The translations under genes and the position numbers were made by a program. This document shows positions 42,996 through 51,955 of a stretch of 64,000 nt of DNA, piece by piece (position 1 is the stretch's first letter; the number at the start of each line of letters is the position of its first letter). Origin of the DNA: Bacterioplanes sp965233665 (GTDB taxonomy: Bacteria > Pseudomonadota > Gammaproteobacteria > Pseudomonadales > Oceanobacteraceae); contig CBDDTG010000069.1 of the NCBI GenBank assembly GCA_965233665.1, positions 248,001 to 312,000 on the forward strand, read 5' to 3'. Below the pieces are notes generated by a model, which was not told the origin of the DNA, did not search any database, and worked only from the letters and a program-made list of their open reading frames with translations.

Positions 42996-44885
42996 TTAGA
43001 TTGGCTGCTTACTCTGGGCTGCTAACGCCAGCACAGTTTCACGCAGCGCCTCGGCATCCACTTGCTCGGGTAAGATCGCGGGTCCGGCTTGTAAGCCAAC
43101 TTTTGACCAGAAGCGTTTGGGGCGTGTGGTTAAAGCATGGCCGTCTTTGTGGCTGAAAAAACTGCCCCACAGGCCGGTTAAGGCCATGGGCACCACAGGC
43201 ACAGGCGTTTCCGCGACGATGCGCTCAATACCTTTTTTAAACTCGTCGATGTTGCCATCTTGAGTGAGCTTGCCTTCGGGGAAAATACATACCAGCTCGC
43301 CGGCATCGAGTTCTTCTTTGATGCGTGCAAATGCCCGTTCATACGTTTCGGCATCGGCTTTGGGTGAGCAAATGGGAATGGTTTTGGCGAGTTTAAAAAA
43401 GGTCTTTAGGCCTGGCATTTGGGCAATGCCGCGGTCCATTACGAAGCGAATTGGACGCTGGTAAGTACCGGCAATTAATAGCGCATCGACGTAACTCACA
43501 TGGTTGCACACCAATACCGCTGGCCCATGTTCGGGAATATTGTCCAACCCCTTATGACTCACACGGTACAGCGTATGACTGAGCAGCCAAATCATAAAGC
43601 GCAGGGCAAACTCCGGCACACGGGTGTAAACATAAGCCGCTACGGCTATGTTCATCAGTGCAAGAATTAAAAAGTAGTCACCAATCGACAGCTGCATGGC
43701 GCCCAATAGCAAAATGCCAATGGCGGCACTGGCCACCATAAACAAAGCATTCAATACATTGTTGGCGGCAATGATTTGTGCGCGATTTTTATCGTCACTG
43801 CGTTGCTGAATCAATGCTTGCAGGGGCACCACAAATAAACCACCGGAGGCGCTGACCAGAGCAATGTCGATCATTAAGCGCCAGTTGCTTGGGTGGCTGA
43901 TAAACGCCATCGCGCTCATGCTGTTAGTGACTTCTAACTGGTCGATGGCAAACCATAAATCAATACCAAAAATACTCATGCCCAGTGAGCCAATCGGTAC
44001 AATGCCCAGCTCGACCTTATGACCCGACAAGCGCTCACATAATAACGAGCCGCCGGCGACGCCTAACGAAAACAGCGTCAGCAGCACAGTGACCAGCTCA
44101 GTTGAGCCACCTAGGTAGTCACGGGAAAAATTCGGGAACTGAGTCAGATAGCTGGCACCCATAAACCAAAACCAGCTGATGGCGACAATGGCCAAAAAAA
44201 CGGCACGGTTATGGCGCGCCTGCTTAAGGGTGTTTACCAACTCAGTTAAAGGGTTCCAATTAATACGTAGCTGCGGGTCATTGGCCGGAGCGGTGGGAAT
44301 AAACTGACTGGCGGCCACGCCTGCTAAGGCAAAAGCAACCACAGCGATGGCGAGCCAGACTTCTTTGTCGGCAAAGCTGAATAAAAAGCCGGCGCCAATA
44401 GTACCGGCCAAAATCGCCACAAAGGTGCCCATCTCAACCAGAGCATTGCCACCCACCAGCTCTTCACGATGCAAATGCTGCGGTAGCAAGGCAAATTTTA
44501 CCGGGCCAAAAATGGCTGACTGCAAGCCCATCAAAAACAGTAATGCCATCATGCCCCAAATATTGCCGCTGATGATGCAGGCTGCGGCGATCGCCATAAT
44601 GGCCAGCTCTAACCGCTTTACCCAGCGAATCAACACAGATTTTTCGGTTTTATCGGCAATTTGGCCGGCAATCGGTGAAAATAAAAAGAATGGCAAAATA
44701 AAGATGCCGGCTGCCAAGTTAGTCAGCAAAGCACTGTTATCTTGGCTGGTCATGCCACCAAAGGCGATCAGCAGCAATAATGCATTCTTGTATAGATTGT
44801 CGTTGAAGGCACCCAAAGCCTGAGTGAGGAAATAGGGCAAAAAACGGCGTTTGCCGAGCAGGGTAAACTGGCTGTGCTCGCTCAT
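42996..44885 (-). CDS. MFS transporter fused to PlsC acyltransferase (lysophospholipid recycling)
   Basis: 629 residues from the ATG at 44885 (AGGAG eight bases upstream). Residues 1-410 form an MFS transporter of about 12 helices of the LplT type (QALGAFNDNLYKNALLLLI opens it); residues about 430-629 are a PlsC 1-acyl-glycerophosphate acyltransferase with the catalytic NHVSYVD (HX4D) and IFPEGKLTQDG motifs. The order matches the Aas/LplT system that flips lysophospholipid inward and re-acylates it, here on one chain but without the acyl-ACP synthetase domain. It follows a TetR gene by two bases and is likely controlled by it. Confidence 0.9.
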   Translation of the reverse strand: MSEHSQFTLLGKRRFLPYFLTQALGAFNDNLYKNALLLLIAFGGMTSQDNSALLTNLAAGIFILPFFLFSPIAGQIADKTEKSVLIRWVKRLELAIMAIAAACIISGNIWGMMALLFLMGLQSAIFGPVKFALLPQHLHREELVGGNALVEMGTFVAILAGTIGAGFLFSFADKEVWLAIAVVAFALAGVAASQFIPTAPANDPQLRINWNPLTELVNTLKQARHNRAVFLAIVAISWFWFMGASYLTQFPNFSRDYLGGSTELVTVLLTLFSLGVAGGSLLCERLSGHKVELGIVPIGSLGMSIFGIDLWFAIDQLEVTNSMSAMAFISHPSNWRLMIDIALVSASGGLFVVPLQALIQQRSDDKNRAQIIAANNVLNALFMVASAAIGILLLGAMQLSIGDYFLILALMNIAVAAYVYTRVPEFALRFMIWLLSHTLYRVSHKGLDNIPEHGPAVLVCNHVSYVDALLIAGTYQRPIRFVMDRGIAQMPGLKTFFKLAKTIPICSPKADAETYERAFARIKEELDAGELVCIFPEGKLTQDGNIDEFKKGIERIVAETPVPVVPMALTGLWGSFFSHKDGHALTTRPKRFWSKVGLQAGPAILPEQVDAEALRETVLALAAQSKQPI

Positions 44886-44887
44886 GA

Positions 44888-45538
44888 TTAACACTCCTTG
44901 TGGGCCTGGTGCCAGGCGCTGATGTAATGCTGAATTAACGATGCCAGCATGGCTGGGCCATCATCCACTTCGCTGGTAAACAGCTTTTCACTCAGTGACA
45001 GAACGCAGATGCCATGTACCGATGCCCACAGTGTGCGTGCTGCACGTTGGCACTCGCCGGCGCTGGCCCGAGGTGAACAAGCGGCGAGCAAAGCCTCCAG
45101 TTGCGCAAATAAATCACTGATGCGTTGCTGCTGCCATACCGGCAGAGCCTCATCTTCCGGCAAACGATGATCAAACAGCAATTGCCATTGATAGCGATGT
45201 TGGCGGGCAAAGTCGAGGTAAGCAGAGGCCAGTGCCAACAGCCGAAGGTGTGTGTGCTCCAGCGTTGCTAACCCGGTTGGGTCATTTGACTCGATTGTCG
45301 CCAAATCGGCGCCAGGCAGGTGTGCCGCTAACTGATCTAGGGTGTGGGCGTTGACGCTGAGTAGCAGCAAGTCGTAGCTACCAAAAACATTGATCAAGGT
45401 GCCGGGTGAATAGCTCAACTGCTGCGCCAGTTTGCGCAAGCTCATATCGCTGGCCGGTGCCTGCTGTAAATGTGCCAGCACGGCTTCAATGGCCAGTAAG
45501 CGTATTTGCTCGTGGGTGTGATCCTTGCGCCGTGCCAT
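44888..45538 (-). CDS. TetR family transcriptional regulator
   Basis: 216 residues from the ATG at 45538 (GGAG seven bases upstream). The N-terminal domain has the TetR helix-turn-helix (EQIRLLAIEAVLAHL; MSLRKLAQQLSYSPGTLINVF). The C-terminal part is all helical and resembles the WHG-type domain regulators. Two operators lie upstream, and the gene is co-transcribed with the acyltransferase fusion, so it probably senses a lipid or lysophospholipid signal and represses its own operon and the divergent small gene. Confidence 0.85.
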   Translation of the reverse strand: MARRKDHTHEQIRLLAIEAVLAHLQQAPASDMSLRKLAQQLSYSPGTLINVFGSYDLLLLSVNAHTLDQLAAHLPGADLATIESNDPTGLATLEHTHLRLLALASAYLDFARQHRYQWQLLFDHRLPEDEALPVWQQQRISDLFAQLEALLAACSPRASAGECQRAARTLWASVHGICVLSLSEKLFTSEVDDGPAMLASLIQHYISAWHQAHKEC

Positions 45539-45578
45539 TTTTTTACTCCAACGTTTCATTAATGGTTTGCAACTATAG

Positions 45579-45591
45579 TGAACGGTGTTCA
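45579..45591. promoter_or_regulatory. TetR operator 1
   Basis: TGAACGGTGTTCA, a near-perfect palindrome, 41 bases before the TetR start. It pairs with a second, identical-arm site 29 bases away (centre to centre). Confidence 0.65.
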
Positions 45592-45607
45592 TAATGCAAG
45601 TATATTT

Positions 45608-45620
45608 TGAACGGCGTTCA
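45608..45620. promoter_or_regulatory. TetR operator 2
   Basis: TGAACGGCGTTCA, a perfect palindrome (TGAACG-G-CGTTCA), 35 bases before the start of the divergent small membrane gene. Same core as operator 1, so one dimer per site and joint control of both directions are likely. Confidence 0.7.
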
Positions 45621-45654
45621 TGCCATGTGGCGCCGCCACACAGAGGAAGTCAGC

Positions 45655-45822
45655 ATGAAACCACAAGCATCGACGCGCTCACGATTAGAGCGACACGGGC
45701 CGCGCACCAGCATGGCTTTGGCTGCCATCGTTGGGATGTGCGGTTATGGCTGGTTGGCAGGGCTGATGGCTGTGGCGGGTTTGCTTTATAGTTGGCGCCG
45801 TTTTCAGGGCTTTATGAGTTGA
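45655..45822 (+). CDS. Small membrane protein divergent from TetR
   Basis: 55 residues with AGAGGAAG seven bases before the ATG. A charged, Arg-rich start is followed by one long hydrophobic stretch (SMALAAIVGMCGYGWLAGLM) and a second short one, so it is probably an inner-membrane hairpin. It is under the paired operators of the TetR gene, which makes it a co-regulated partner of the lysophospholipid system. No family recognised. Confidence 0.6.
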   Translation: MKPQASTRSRLERHGPRTSMALAAIVGMCGYGWLAGLMAVAGLLYSWRRFQGFMS

Positions 45823-45865
45823 GGTGTATCATGGACCTTCTGCTCTATAAGTTGGTTTTAAGACC

Positions 45866-46339
45866 ATGAACATCCTACTGCTCACCCATAGCTGTGAGCT
45901 CAGCAAAGGCACCAATACCGGCGTACTGGTGACGGAAGAGTTGGAAGAGCGTGCGCGGCTAGTGGTGTGGGAACGCACTCGGCCAGATCCTTGGTTATTA
46001 GAGCAAATCGAGCAAGGCGAGGCGGCGCTGTTGTTTCCCGGCGAAAACAGCCAGCCATTGGCAACGGCCAAACCCTACCAGTATTACATTGTGTTAGATG
46101 GTACTTGGCAGCAAGCCAGAAAAATCTATAACCGCAGCCCATATCTGCATCAATTAGATAAAGTCGCCATCAGTGCTTCACAGCCTTCTAGGTTTCGCTT
46201 GCGACGTAATCAAGTCGACGGTGGTTTATGCACGGCAGAAAGCGTTATTGAACTGCTAAAAGGCAATAACGAGCAGTTGAGCGCTGAGCGTTTGCAGCAA
46301 CGGTTGGCGGCGTTTATCGCTGGCCAGGGGCGGCGATAA
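45866..46339 (+). CDS. DTW-domain tRNA aminocarboxypropyltransferase-like protein
   Basis: 157 residues. The DTW-type core is present: YYIVLDGTWQQARKIYNRSP (here D-G-T-W) and FRLRRNQVDGGLCTAESVIE, plus LLTHSCELSKGTNTG with the SAM-binding start. DTW proteins such as TapT add an aminocarboxypropyl group from SAM to a uridine of tRNA. The usual N-terminal Cys-rich zinc segment is absent, so this is a short form. It follows the small membrane gene without a clear promoter between. Confidence 0.8.
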   Translation: MNILLLTHSCELSKGTNTGVLVTEELEERARLVVWERTRPDPWLLEQIEQGEAALLFPGENSQPLATAKPYQYYIVLDGTWQQARKIYNRSPYLHQLDKVAISASQPSRFRLRRNQVDGGLCTAESVIELLKGNNEQLSAERLQQRLAAFIAGQGRR

Positions 46340-46445
46340 CTTGCTTTCTCAACAGAAGTGTGCATGTGATACTGTTCTGTGTGGGGCGGTTTTTTTGTAT
46401 GCCTCGGCTTGCTAACCTCGCCTGCAATATAAGGTAAATAAATCC

Positions 46446-46877
46446 ATGGCGCACACCTCTTCAGCTCCAGCGCTTGGCCCGCAGGAAAGAGTCGTATTAT
46501 TTGATGGCGTTTGTCGATTGTGCTCCGCCTGGGCGCGGTTTTTAATTCGCTTTGATCGTCAGCGCCAGTTTAAGTTAGCGACGGTGCAGTCGCCGCAGGG
46601 CCAGGCGCTACTGCAACACTACGGTTTGCCTACCTGCCACTACGACACCATGGTGCTGATTGAAGGCGACAAAGCCTACATCCAGTCGACGGCCTTTTTA
46701 CGTGTCATGCGCCGTTTGCCCTGGCCTTGGCCGCTGTTGTGCGTAACTTGGTTAATTCCCGCTCCACTGCGCAATTGGCTATATGACCGCATTGCTCTAA
46801 ATCGCTACCGCTTGTTTGGCCGTTTAGAAGCCTGCGTACTGCCTAGCAAAGATCATAATGCGAGGTTTTTGGGGTGA
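46446..46877 (+). CDS. DCC family thiol-disulfide oxidoreductase-like protein (DUF393)
   Basis: 143 residues with the family motif VVLFDGVCRLCSAWARFL (D-G-x-C-x-x-C) near the start, a thioredoxin-like CxxC, and the later segment STAFLRVMRRLPWPW and WLYDRIALNRYRLFGR. The name DCC comes from these residues. It probably works in thiol redox chemistry; the substrate is unknown. Its stop overlaps the start of the next gene (GTGA). Confidence 0.85.
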   Translation: MAHTSSAPALGPQERVVLFDGVCRLCSAWARFLIRFDRQRQFKLATVQSPQGQALLQHYGLPTCHYDTMVLIEGDKAYIQSTAFLRVMRRLPWPWPLLCVTWLIPAPLRNWLYDRIALNRYRLFGRLEACVLPSKDHNARFLG

Positions 46878-47260
46878 ATAACGCACGCAGCTGTTACGTG
46901 ATTTGCCGTGTAACTCTGGCCTTTACCTGGCTGTATCATGGTCTCGTACCCAAGTTGTTAAGCCAGCACAAAGATGAGTTGGCGATGAATATGGCACTGG
47001 GCATGTCACACGCAGAAGCAATCAATGCCGCGCAACTGGTGGGTATCGCTGAAATCGTCATAGCCCTGTGCATGTTGGTGTTTTGGCGGCAGCGCTGGCC
47101 TCTTTGGTTAACCTTGGCAGCGATGCCTGTGTTATTGGCGTTTGTTTTGTTGGTGCAGCCGCAACTGGCCCTCGGTGCTTTTAACCCTGTTACAACCAAT
47201 GTAGCGACCATGGCTCTCGCCTGGTTAGCGCTGCAACTTCAGCGTAAACAATCTACCTGA
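46874..47260 (+). CDS. DoxX-like membrane protein
   Basis: 128 residues from a GTG at 46874 overlapping the DCC gene stop. Four hydrophobic segments: VTLAFTWLYHGLVPKLL, AQLVGIAEIVIALCMLVF, WLTLAAMPVLLAFVLLV and VATMALAWLALQL. The His-Gly after the first helix and the layout match DoxX-like inner-membrane proteins. Paired with the DCC protein, it may be part of a thiol or quinone redox module; this is inference. Confidence 0.75.
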   Translation: MNNARSCYVICRVTLAFTWLYHGLVPKLLSQHKDELAMNMALGMSHAEAINAAQLVGIAEIVIALCMLVFWRQRWPLWLTLAAMPVLLAFVLLVQPQLALGAFNPVTTNVATMALAWLALQLQRKQST

Positions 47261-47596
47261 CAGCGAAACGGGCTTAGTGGCCTATAAAACCAGGCTTTGT
47301 GTGTAGATTATAAGCATCAGTGATTGCCTTAGTGACATATGTCACATTTAAGCTCAGCTTAACCCGCGCTAATCTAACGCCGTCTCTGAGCAGTTCGGTG
47401 CTTGCAGGGCAAGGGGGTGACATTTACGGTCGCAACTCCCTGGATCTGATGGTCTGCAGCTCTTTTAAAGAGGGGTATCGAACGGCTCAGAGGCTTCTTT
47501 AGGGCGGTACATCGACTGCCAGTAAACCCAGAAAACCAGCACTGTTTCAGTACTTCTTAAGTATTTCGTTGGTTGTTGTCTGCGAGAGATTGAGCG
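47261..47596. other. Intergenic region before methyltransferase-like gene
   Basis: No gene seen; a 60-codon frame at 47320 has no support. The one strong signal is the CRP-like palindrome at 47331-47346. Confidence 0.5.
47331..47346. promoter_or_regulatory. CRP/Vfr-like binding site
   Basis: AGTGACATATGTCACA matches the cAMP-receptor protein consensus TGTGA-N6-TCACA at nine of ten core bases and contains a perfect 14-base palindrome. It lies 251 bases upstream of the methyltransferase-like gene and just after the DoxX-like gene. Distance makes the target uncertain. Confidence 0.5.
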
Positions 47597-48250
47597 ATGA
47601 AAAAACGAGACATCAAAGCACTGCTGCGAAAAAAATTCTGGCGATTAACACTGCTGCGTAAATTGGCGTTTAACCGTCAATCCTATTTATATTTAACAGG
47701 GTGGGTTGAGTCACTAAAACGTGGATGCCCATGCGACGCCGAAGGTGTCGAGGTTCCATGGATGAACTACCCGGTCGTGAACTTTCTAAAAGAGCGGCTA
47801 CATAAACATCTGCGCCTGTTCGAATATGGCAGCGGCTACTCAACGGCATTTTACGCACAGCTGGTTCGAGACGTTATTTCGTTAGAGTACAACCAGGCAT
47901 GGCTACAGCGTGTGGCTGACAGCGCACCTGCCAATGTTAAGCTGCTGTTTAAAGAAAAAGACGTTAATGGCGCATACTGCCGCGCCATTCATGACACCGG
48001 TCAGGTGTTTGATGTGGTCGTCGTTGATGGCAGAGACCGAGTGAACTGCATCAAGCAAAGCGCCGAGTGCTTATCGGAAACTGGCGTCATTATTTTGGAT
48101 GACTCATTGCGAACGCGATATTCAGAGGCCTTCGAATACTTACGCCTTAAAGGCTTTCGCCACTTAAACATAGAAGGGCTAAAACCGGCGGGCTATAGCC
48201 CAGACCGCACCACTATTTTTTACCGGGATAATAACTGTTTAGGTTTGTAG
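47597..48250 (+). CDS. SAM-dependent methyltransferase-like protein
   Basis: 217 residues. The Rossmann pieces HKHLRLFEYGSGYSTAFYAQ (glycine-rich SAM loop EYGSGYST), VISLEYNQAWLQ, FDVVVVDGRDRVNC and GVIILDDSLRTRY fit the class I methyltransferases found near glycan and FkbM-like genes. Substrate unknown. No clear ribosome-binding site (GAGAGATTGAGCG precedes the ATG). It is isolated, with a divergent-facing neighbour at 48286. Confidence 0.7.
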   Translation: MKKRDIKALLRKKFWRLTLLRKLAFNRQSYLYLTGWVESLKRGCPCDAEGVEVPWMNYPVVNFLKERLHKHLRLFEYGSGYSTAFYAQLVRDVISLEYNQAWLQRVADSAPANVKLLFKEKDVNGAYCRAIHDTGQVFDVVVVDGRDRVNCIKQSAECLSETGVIILDDSLRTRYSEAFEYLRLKGFRHLNIEGLKPAGYSPDRTTIFYRDNNCLGL

Positions 48251-48285
48251 TTCTGGGCTGTAATGGCCTCTCAGTTTCCACCACG

Positions 48286-49188
48286 CTATGTCGCCAAAGC
48301 TTCAACGACATAATCAATAAAACTGCGCACCTTGGCCGACATATGTTTGCGGCTGGGGTAAATTAAATAAATATCGATGGGGCTGACTTGATAATCGGCA
48401 AACAGCTCATTCAACTCACCGGTTTGCAATTGATCATCAAGCACAAACTCCGGCATGCGCGCAATGCCGAGGCCGGCGCAACACATGGCTAACTCCACCT
48501 CAGAGCTATTAATGCTCATGCGGCTTTCCACCTCGACGCTCACCTCCATGCCGTATTGATTTTTGTAGTGCCATAAGCGCGGATATTTCAGGTTGCTGTA
48601 GGTGAGGCATTGGTGTTGGGCCAATTCGTGTGGATGCACTGGCGTGCCGTAGTGCTGCAAATAGCTGGGCGAGGCCAGCGTTACCGAGCGTGAGCGCATA
48701 ATGCGGCGGCTGATTAGGCTGGAGTCCTCCAGTTGTGCGGTTGCCCGAATGACGATATCAAAGCCATCGGCGATCACATCCACTTTGCGATTGTTCATAT
48801 CAACATCCAGGGTCACCTGCGGATGGCACGCCATAAAACCGGCAAATAACGGTTGCAGGCGAGTAATGCCGAGGCTGTAGGGGCAGCTAATGCGCAAGTT
48901 GCCACTGGCTTGCTGTTGCTGGCCCAGCAGTGCGCTTTGTACCTCATTGGCATCGGCAATGATTTGCTGACACTGCTGATAAAACAACTCGCCTTCGGCG
49001 GTAAGGTGTTGAGTTCTGGTCGTGCGGTTCATCAGCCGCACCCCTAGGCGCTGTTCTAACTTATTGATTTCCTTACTGATATAAGAGGTCGAATGGCCGG
49101 TGTTATCAGCCGCGCGGGTAAAGCTGCCGGCGTTCACAACCTCAGCAAAGATCACCATGCCGTCGAGCAGATCTGTGGGCGGGCTCAT
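48286..49188 (-). CDS. LysR family transcriptional regulator
   Basis: 300 residues from the ATG at 49188 (GGAG six bases upstream). The helix-turn-helix is typical (VNAGSFTRAADNTGHSTSYISKEI), then the PBP-like effector domain (GNLRISCPYSLG; DVDMNNRKVDVIADGFDIVIR), of the CrgA/PP3159 subgroup. It is divergent from an FMN reductase gene at 49358; the 169-base gap should hold its binding sites, as in most LysR pairs that control their neighbour. Confidence 0.93.
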   Translation of the reverse strand: MSPPTDLLDGMVIFAEVVNAGSFTRAADNTGHSTSYISKEINKLEQRLGVRLMNRTTRTQHLTAEGELFYQQCQQIIADANEVQSALLGQQQQASGNLRISCPYSLGITRLQPLFAGFMACHPQVTLDVDMNNRKVDVIADGFDIVIRATAQLEDSSLISRRIMRSRSVTLASPSYLQHYGTPVHPHELAQHQCLTYSNLKYPRLWHYKNQYGMEVSVEVESRMSINSSEVELAMCCAGLGIARMPEFVLDDQLQTGELNELFADYQVSPIDIYLIYPSRKHMSAKVRSFIDYVVEALAT

Positions 49189-49357
49189 ACACAACTCCAA
49201 ATAGTGTGGGACATTGATGATGAATTAAAAGTCAAATGGAAACAATAACTCCACAAATGGCCCATTAATCATGAAGTGTGATGGATATACAGTGCAGACA
49301 TGACTTGAGGTGTTCACCCCGCTGGGAGAGCACCACCGATACGCGAGGAGATACCAC

Positions 49358-49894
49358 ATGAAAGTACTGGCATTTGCAGCAACCAACAGCAAGGCATCCA
49401 TCAATAAGCAGCTTGTGAGCCACGCAGCACAGCTCCTCAGCACTAATACCGGCGCCGAGGTAGAACTACTGGACTTAAACGATTTTGAAATGCCCATCTA
49501 CAGCGTCGATCGCGAAGCCGAGCACGGCATTTCTGAACCAGCGCAGGCGTTTTTCCGCAAAATAGGCGAGGCGGACGCCATCGTGATTTCCTTTGGCGAA
49601 TTTAATGGCAACTACAGCGTGGCTTATAAAAACGTGTTTGATTGGGCATCGCGCATTGATAAAAAGGTGTATCAAAACAAGCCGGCGGTTTTGTTATCAA
49701 CGTCGCCCGGCCCTGGCGGCGCACAAAGCGTATTGGGCATCGCAGCCAGCTCAGCGCCATTTTTTGCTATGGAAGTGAAAGCACAATTATCCGTGCCGAG
49801 TTTTTTCGATAATTTTGATGGCGATCGCGGTGAGCTTACTAATCCTGAATTGGCACAGCAGCTGCGCTCGGCTTTGGCCACTTTGGTGGAATAA
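49358..49894 (+). CDS. NAD(P)H-dependent FMN reductase family protein
   Basis: 178 residues with GAGGAG seven bases before the ATG. Flavodoxin-like fold: VLAFAATNSKASINKQLV (phosphate loop), ELLDLNDFEMPIYSVD, ADAIVISFGEFNGNYSVAYKN (the E-x-N-G-x-Y-x-x-x-x-K/L loop) and LLSTSPGPGGAQS. Members reduce FMN, azo dyes, quinones or chromate. Control by the divergent LysR regulator is likely. Confidence 0.9.
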   Translation: MKVLAFAATNSKASINKQLVSHAAQLLSTNTGAEVELLDLNDFEMPIYSVDREAEHGISEPAQAFFRKIGEADAIVISFGEFNGNYSVAYKNVFDWASRIDKKVYQNKPAVLLSTSPGPGGAQSVLGIAASSAPFFAMEVKAQLSVPSFFDNFDGDRGELTNPELAQQLRSALATLVE

Positions 49895-49947
49895 GTGGAG
49901 ATTGTCGCATAGTGGTTTGTGCGGGTGATTGGATGTGCTAGTGCTGT

Positions 49948-49984
49948 TTTAGATCGGAGCCATAGAGTGTGGCTCCGATCTAAA
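49948..49984. repeat. Perfect 15-base inverted repeat
   Basis: TTTAGATCGGAGCCA and its exact complement flank a 7-base loop, 53 bases after the reductase stop. The stem is strong but there is no clear U-tract after it, so it may be a processing or stability hairpin, a terminator of unusual form, or a small palindromic element. Confidence 0.7.
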
Positions 49985-50086
49985 GGGTCAACGATGATGG
50001 CCGGCTAAATGGGAAAGCTGGGCTATTCAAAGCTTGGAGTCGGTATCTCGCTTGTCGCTACTGCTCTTGTGTCTATGTGTCTGCTG

Positions 50087-50878
50087 TTAGCCACCAGTAG
50101 CAGCAACACAGTCGGTGCCTTCGAAATCGACAGCGTTTTTGCACAGTTCCATTAGCGTCATGTCTCCATTGTGATCCCACTGTAATACAGTGACTGGATA
50201 GTCGGCGTTGTTTGTCAGACTGCGAGAAATAGAAACACCGCTACGATCACTGTTAATCAAGGTTTCCATCGTTCCTGTTAGCTCACCATCGCGATAAGTC
50301 CGGTGGCTAGAGCGCTCAATACTGGCGTTGTACTCTGTTTCCAAAACACCCGTTTCGTCATAACTATACACGGCCAGATCGCAATTGGGCTTTTGGATGA
50401 TTTCAAGCGTCGTGCGCTGTTGGTGTTCAAAACCGTCTCTATCAATGCCAGTTTGGCGTATGCTCCAGTGCTCGCCCTCATCGTTTTGGCTGTAATTGAT
50501 GGTTTTGGTTAGCTGATCCTGAATGATGGTCCACTGCGGCCCGAGGTGCTGGAGTCCTTCTTCACTGTTCATCATGCCGAGCAGTAAGCCGCCGCTGCTC
50601 AAGGTAAAGTAACTTTCTGGATCGAACCCAGCTGGATTGCTGCCGGAATGTACATAACCATATTGACGCCCTGGGTACTCTGGTAAAGGCTGACGCAAAG
50701 CTTGGCTGCTGTCGATGCTACAGTCGATGGCTTGAGTCACTGAGTCTGGATTGTTCGAGTCGCCTGAATCGACGACGGGGTTTGAGCCACCATCATTGTC
50801 ACTGTTCGAGCTAGCACTATCTGAAGAGCCACCGCAGGCAACGAGAGACAACATGACTGGAAGAAGTACTAAGCGCAT
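50087..50878 (-). CDS. Lipoprotein of unknown function
   Basis: 263 residues. Lipobox LSLVAC then GGSSDSASSNSDNDGG, a long Ser/Asn/Asp linker, and a beta-rich domain with RQYGYVHSGSNP, WSIRQTGIDRDGF, TYRDGELTGTMETL and VTVLQWDHNGDMTL. Two mature-part Cys pairs (DCSID; PNCDL; LCKNA; DCVA). The short strand repeats look like a lipocalin- or beta-helix-like surface domain, but I recognise no family. The style matches the tandem lipoproteins at 16307-18109. Confidence 0.65.
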   Translation of the reverse strand: MRLVLLPVMLSLVACGGSSDSASSNSDNDGGSNPVVDSGDSNNPDSVTQAIDCSIDSSQALRQPLPEYPGRQYGYVHSGSNPAGFDPESYFTLSSGGLLLGMMNSEEGLQHLGPQWTIIQDQLTKTINYSQNDEGEHWSIRQTGIDRDGFEHQQRTTLEIIQKPNCDLAVYSYDETGVLETEYNASIERSSHRTYRDGELTGTMETLINSDRSGVSISRSLTNNADYPVTVLQWDHNGDMTLMELCKNAVDFEGTDCVAATGG

Positions 50879-51433
50879 TGGTCAAATCCCTCTATAAAAT
50901 TTTGGCCAGCCTAGCGCCTTTCGTCGTTAAAGTGGCGATATCTACTAAAAAATGTGATCTGGGTTGCTTTTTTATTTGTCGATATTATCAGTCTTAAAAA
51001 GCGCCTAGTCATGCTCACTTACTATTTGTAAGTTGCGCTTGTCGAGGGTGACTCTCTCGCTTTTTGCCTGGCAGAAACTGTCCCGATGTACACTTTCAGT
51101 CGCTTTCCCGCCTGGCGTGAAGGGTAAGATCACTCAAGGAGGGCATAGAGTTTGGCATTCGATGCTGCCGGCCGGCAAGGTGGGGAGTGGCTGAACCGCA
51201 CCTTATCGGGAGCAGGTTGGACTGCCAAAGATCGTCACGTGGGGGATGCTGAAAAAAGCGTAACTCGTTTCCGAAAGAAATCGACGGCTTATGTTTTAGG
51301 ATAAATAGTAAATGAGTTGTCCACTTATTTCAGGTCGTGAATCAGGCTGTGGTGGGGGCTTGTAATGTCTCCAGCTTACCCTGGTAACATCTTTTGGTAT
51401 CACGGGATGCAAAAGCGCGTTAATCGGTGAGTC
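50879..51433. other. Intergenic region without recognised genes
   Basis: About 555 bases. It contains only a small inverted repeat (ACTTAC-TATTT-GTAAGT, 51017-51033) and no convincing frame. Confidence 0.5.
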
Positions 51434-51955
51434 TTACTCTGGATTGCCAATAAGGTATTTTAACTGTATTTCATTGAGAGGGAGCGTATTGCCACCGGGG
51501 TTCACGACTGCGCGGCTGTACCCAAGAACGTTAACTGAAAAATCCCATGCATCTTGAGCACTAAAGACAAGAGCATCCACTGGTCTTTCAATATAATTGT
51601 GCAATGAAGTCCAGTCGGTAAACAAAGGAAGGTAGAAGTTATCATCTGGACCTGTTATGACGACAACAGATAATAGGGATTCCTCGTCCCAAACAAAAGA
51701 GCCGTCACTAGAGTGTTCTAGTTTGTTGGTTTTTTCTTTGAGTATAGGGATTAAAAATCTCGATCGATTTAACTCGATAAGGACATTGTCTTTGTTTGTT
51801 GTGGATTCATCTTCTGATAGATTTTGTAGGGCTTTCACAAGGTTGGGGTTTTCAACGGGTTCGTTTATGTTGAATTTTTTAGGGCGGGATTCTTCTGAGT
51901 GTGTGGGGTTGCTCATAAAAACCACCAGGGCTATTAAGTAAAAATTACGAAGCAT
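51434..51955 (-). CDS. Exported SseB-like protein
   Basis: 173 residues. Signal peptide YLIALVVFMSNPTHS, then a domain with the SseB N-terminal plan: VLIELNRSRFLIPILKE, then DGSFVWDEESLLSVVVI, YLPLFTDWTSLHNYI, AQDAWDFSVN and AVVNPGGNTLPLNEIQLKYL (the NPGG segment is typical). SseB family proteins are usually cytoplasmic, so the signal peptide is unusual. The gene is much more A+T-rich than the core genes and sits 390 bases from an insertion sequence, so it may be acquired. Confidence 0.65.
   Translation of the reverse strand: MLRNFYLIALVVFMSNPTHSEESRPKKFNINEPVENPNLVKALQNLSEDESTTNKDNVLIELNRSRFLIPILKEKTNKLEHSSDGSFVWDEESLLSVVVITGPDDNFYLPLFTDWTSLHNYIERPVDALVFSAQDAWDFSVNVLGYSRAVVNPGGNTLPLNEIQLKYLIGNPE

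Noticed and set aside
42605..43156. 183-codon plus-strand frame over the element and the acyltransferase gene end
   Set aside because: Made of element sequence and the antisense strand of a real gene; no ribosome-binding site or domain.
47320..47502. 60-codon plus-strand frame
   Set aside because: Overlaps the CRP-like palindrome, no ribosome-binding site, no similarity to anything known to me.
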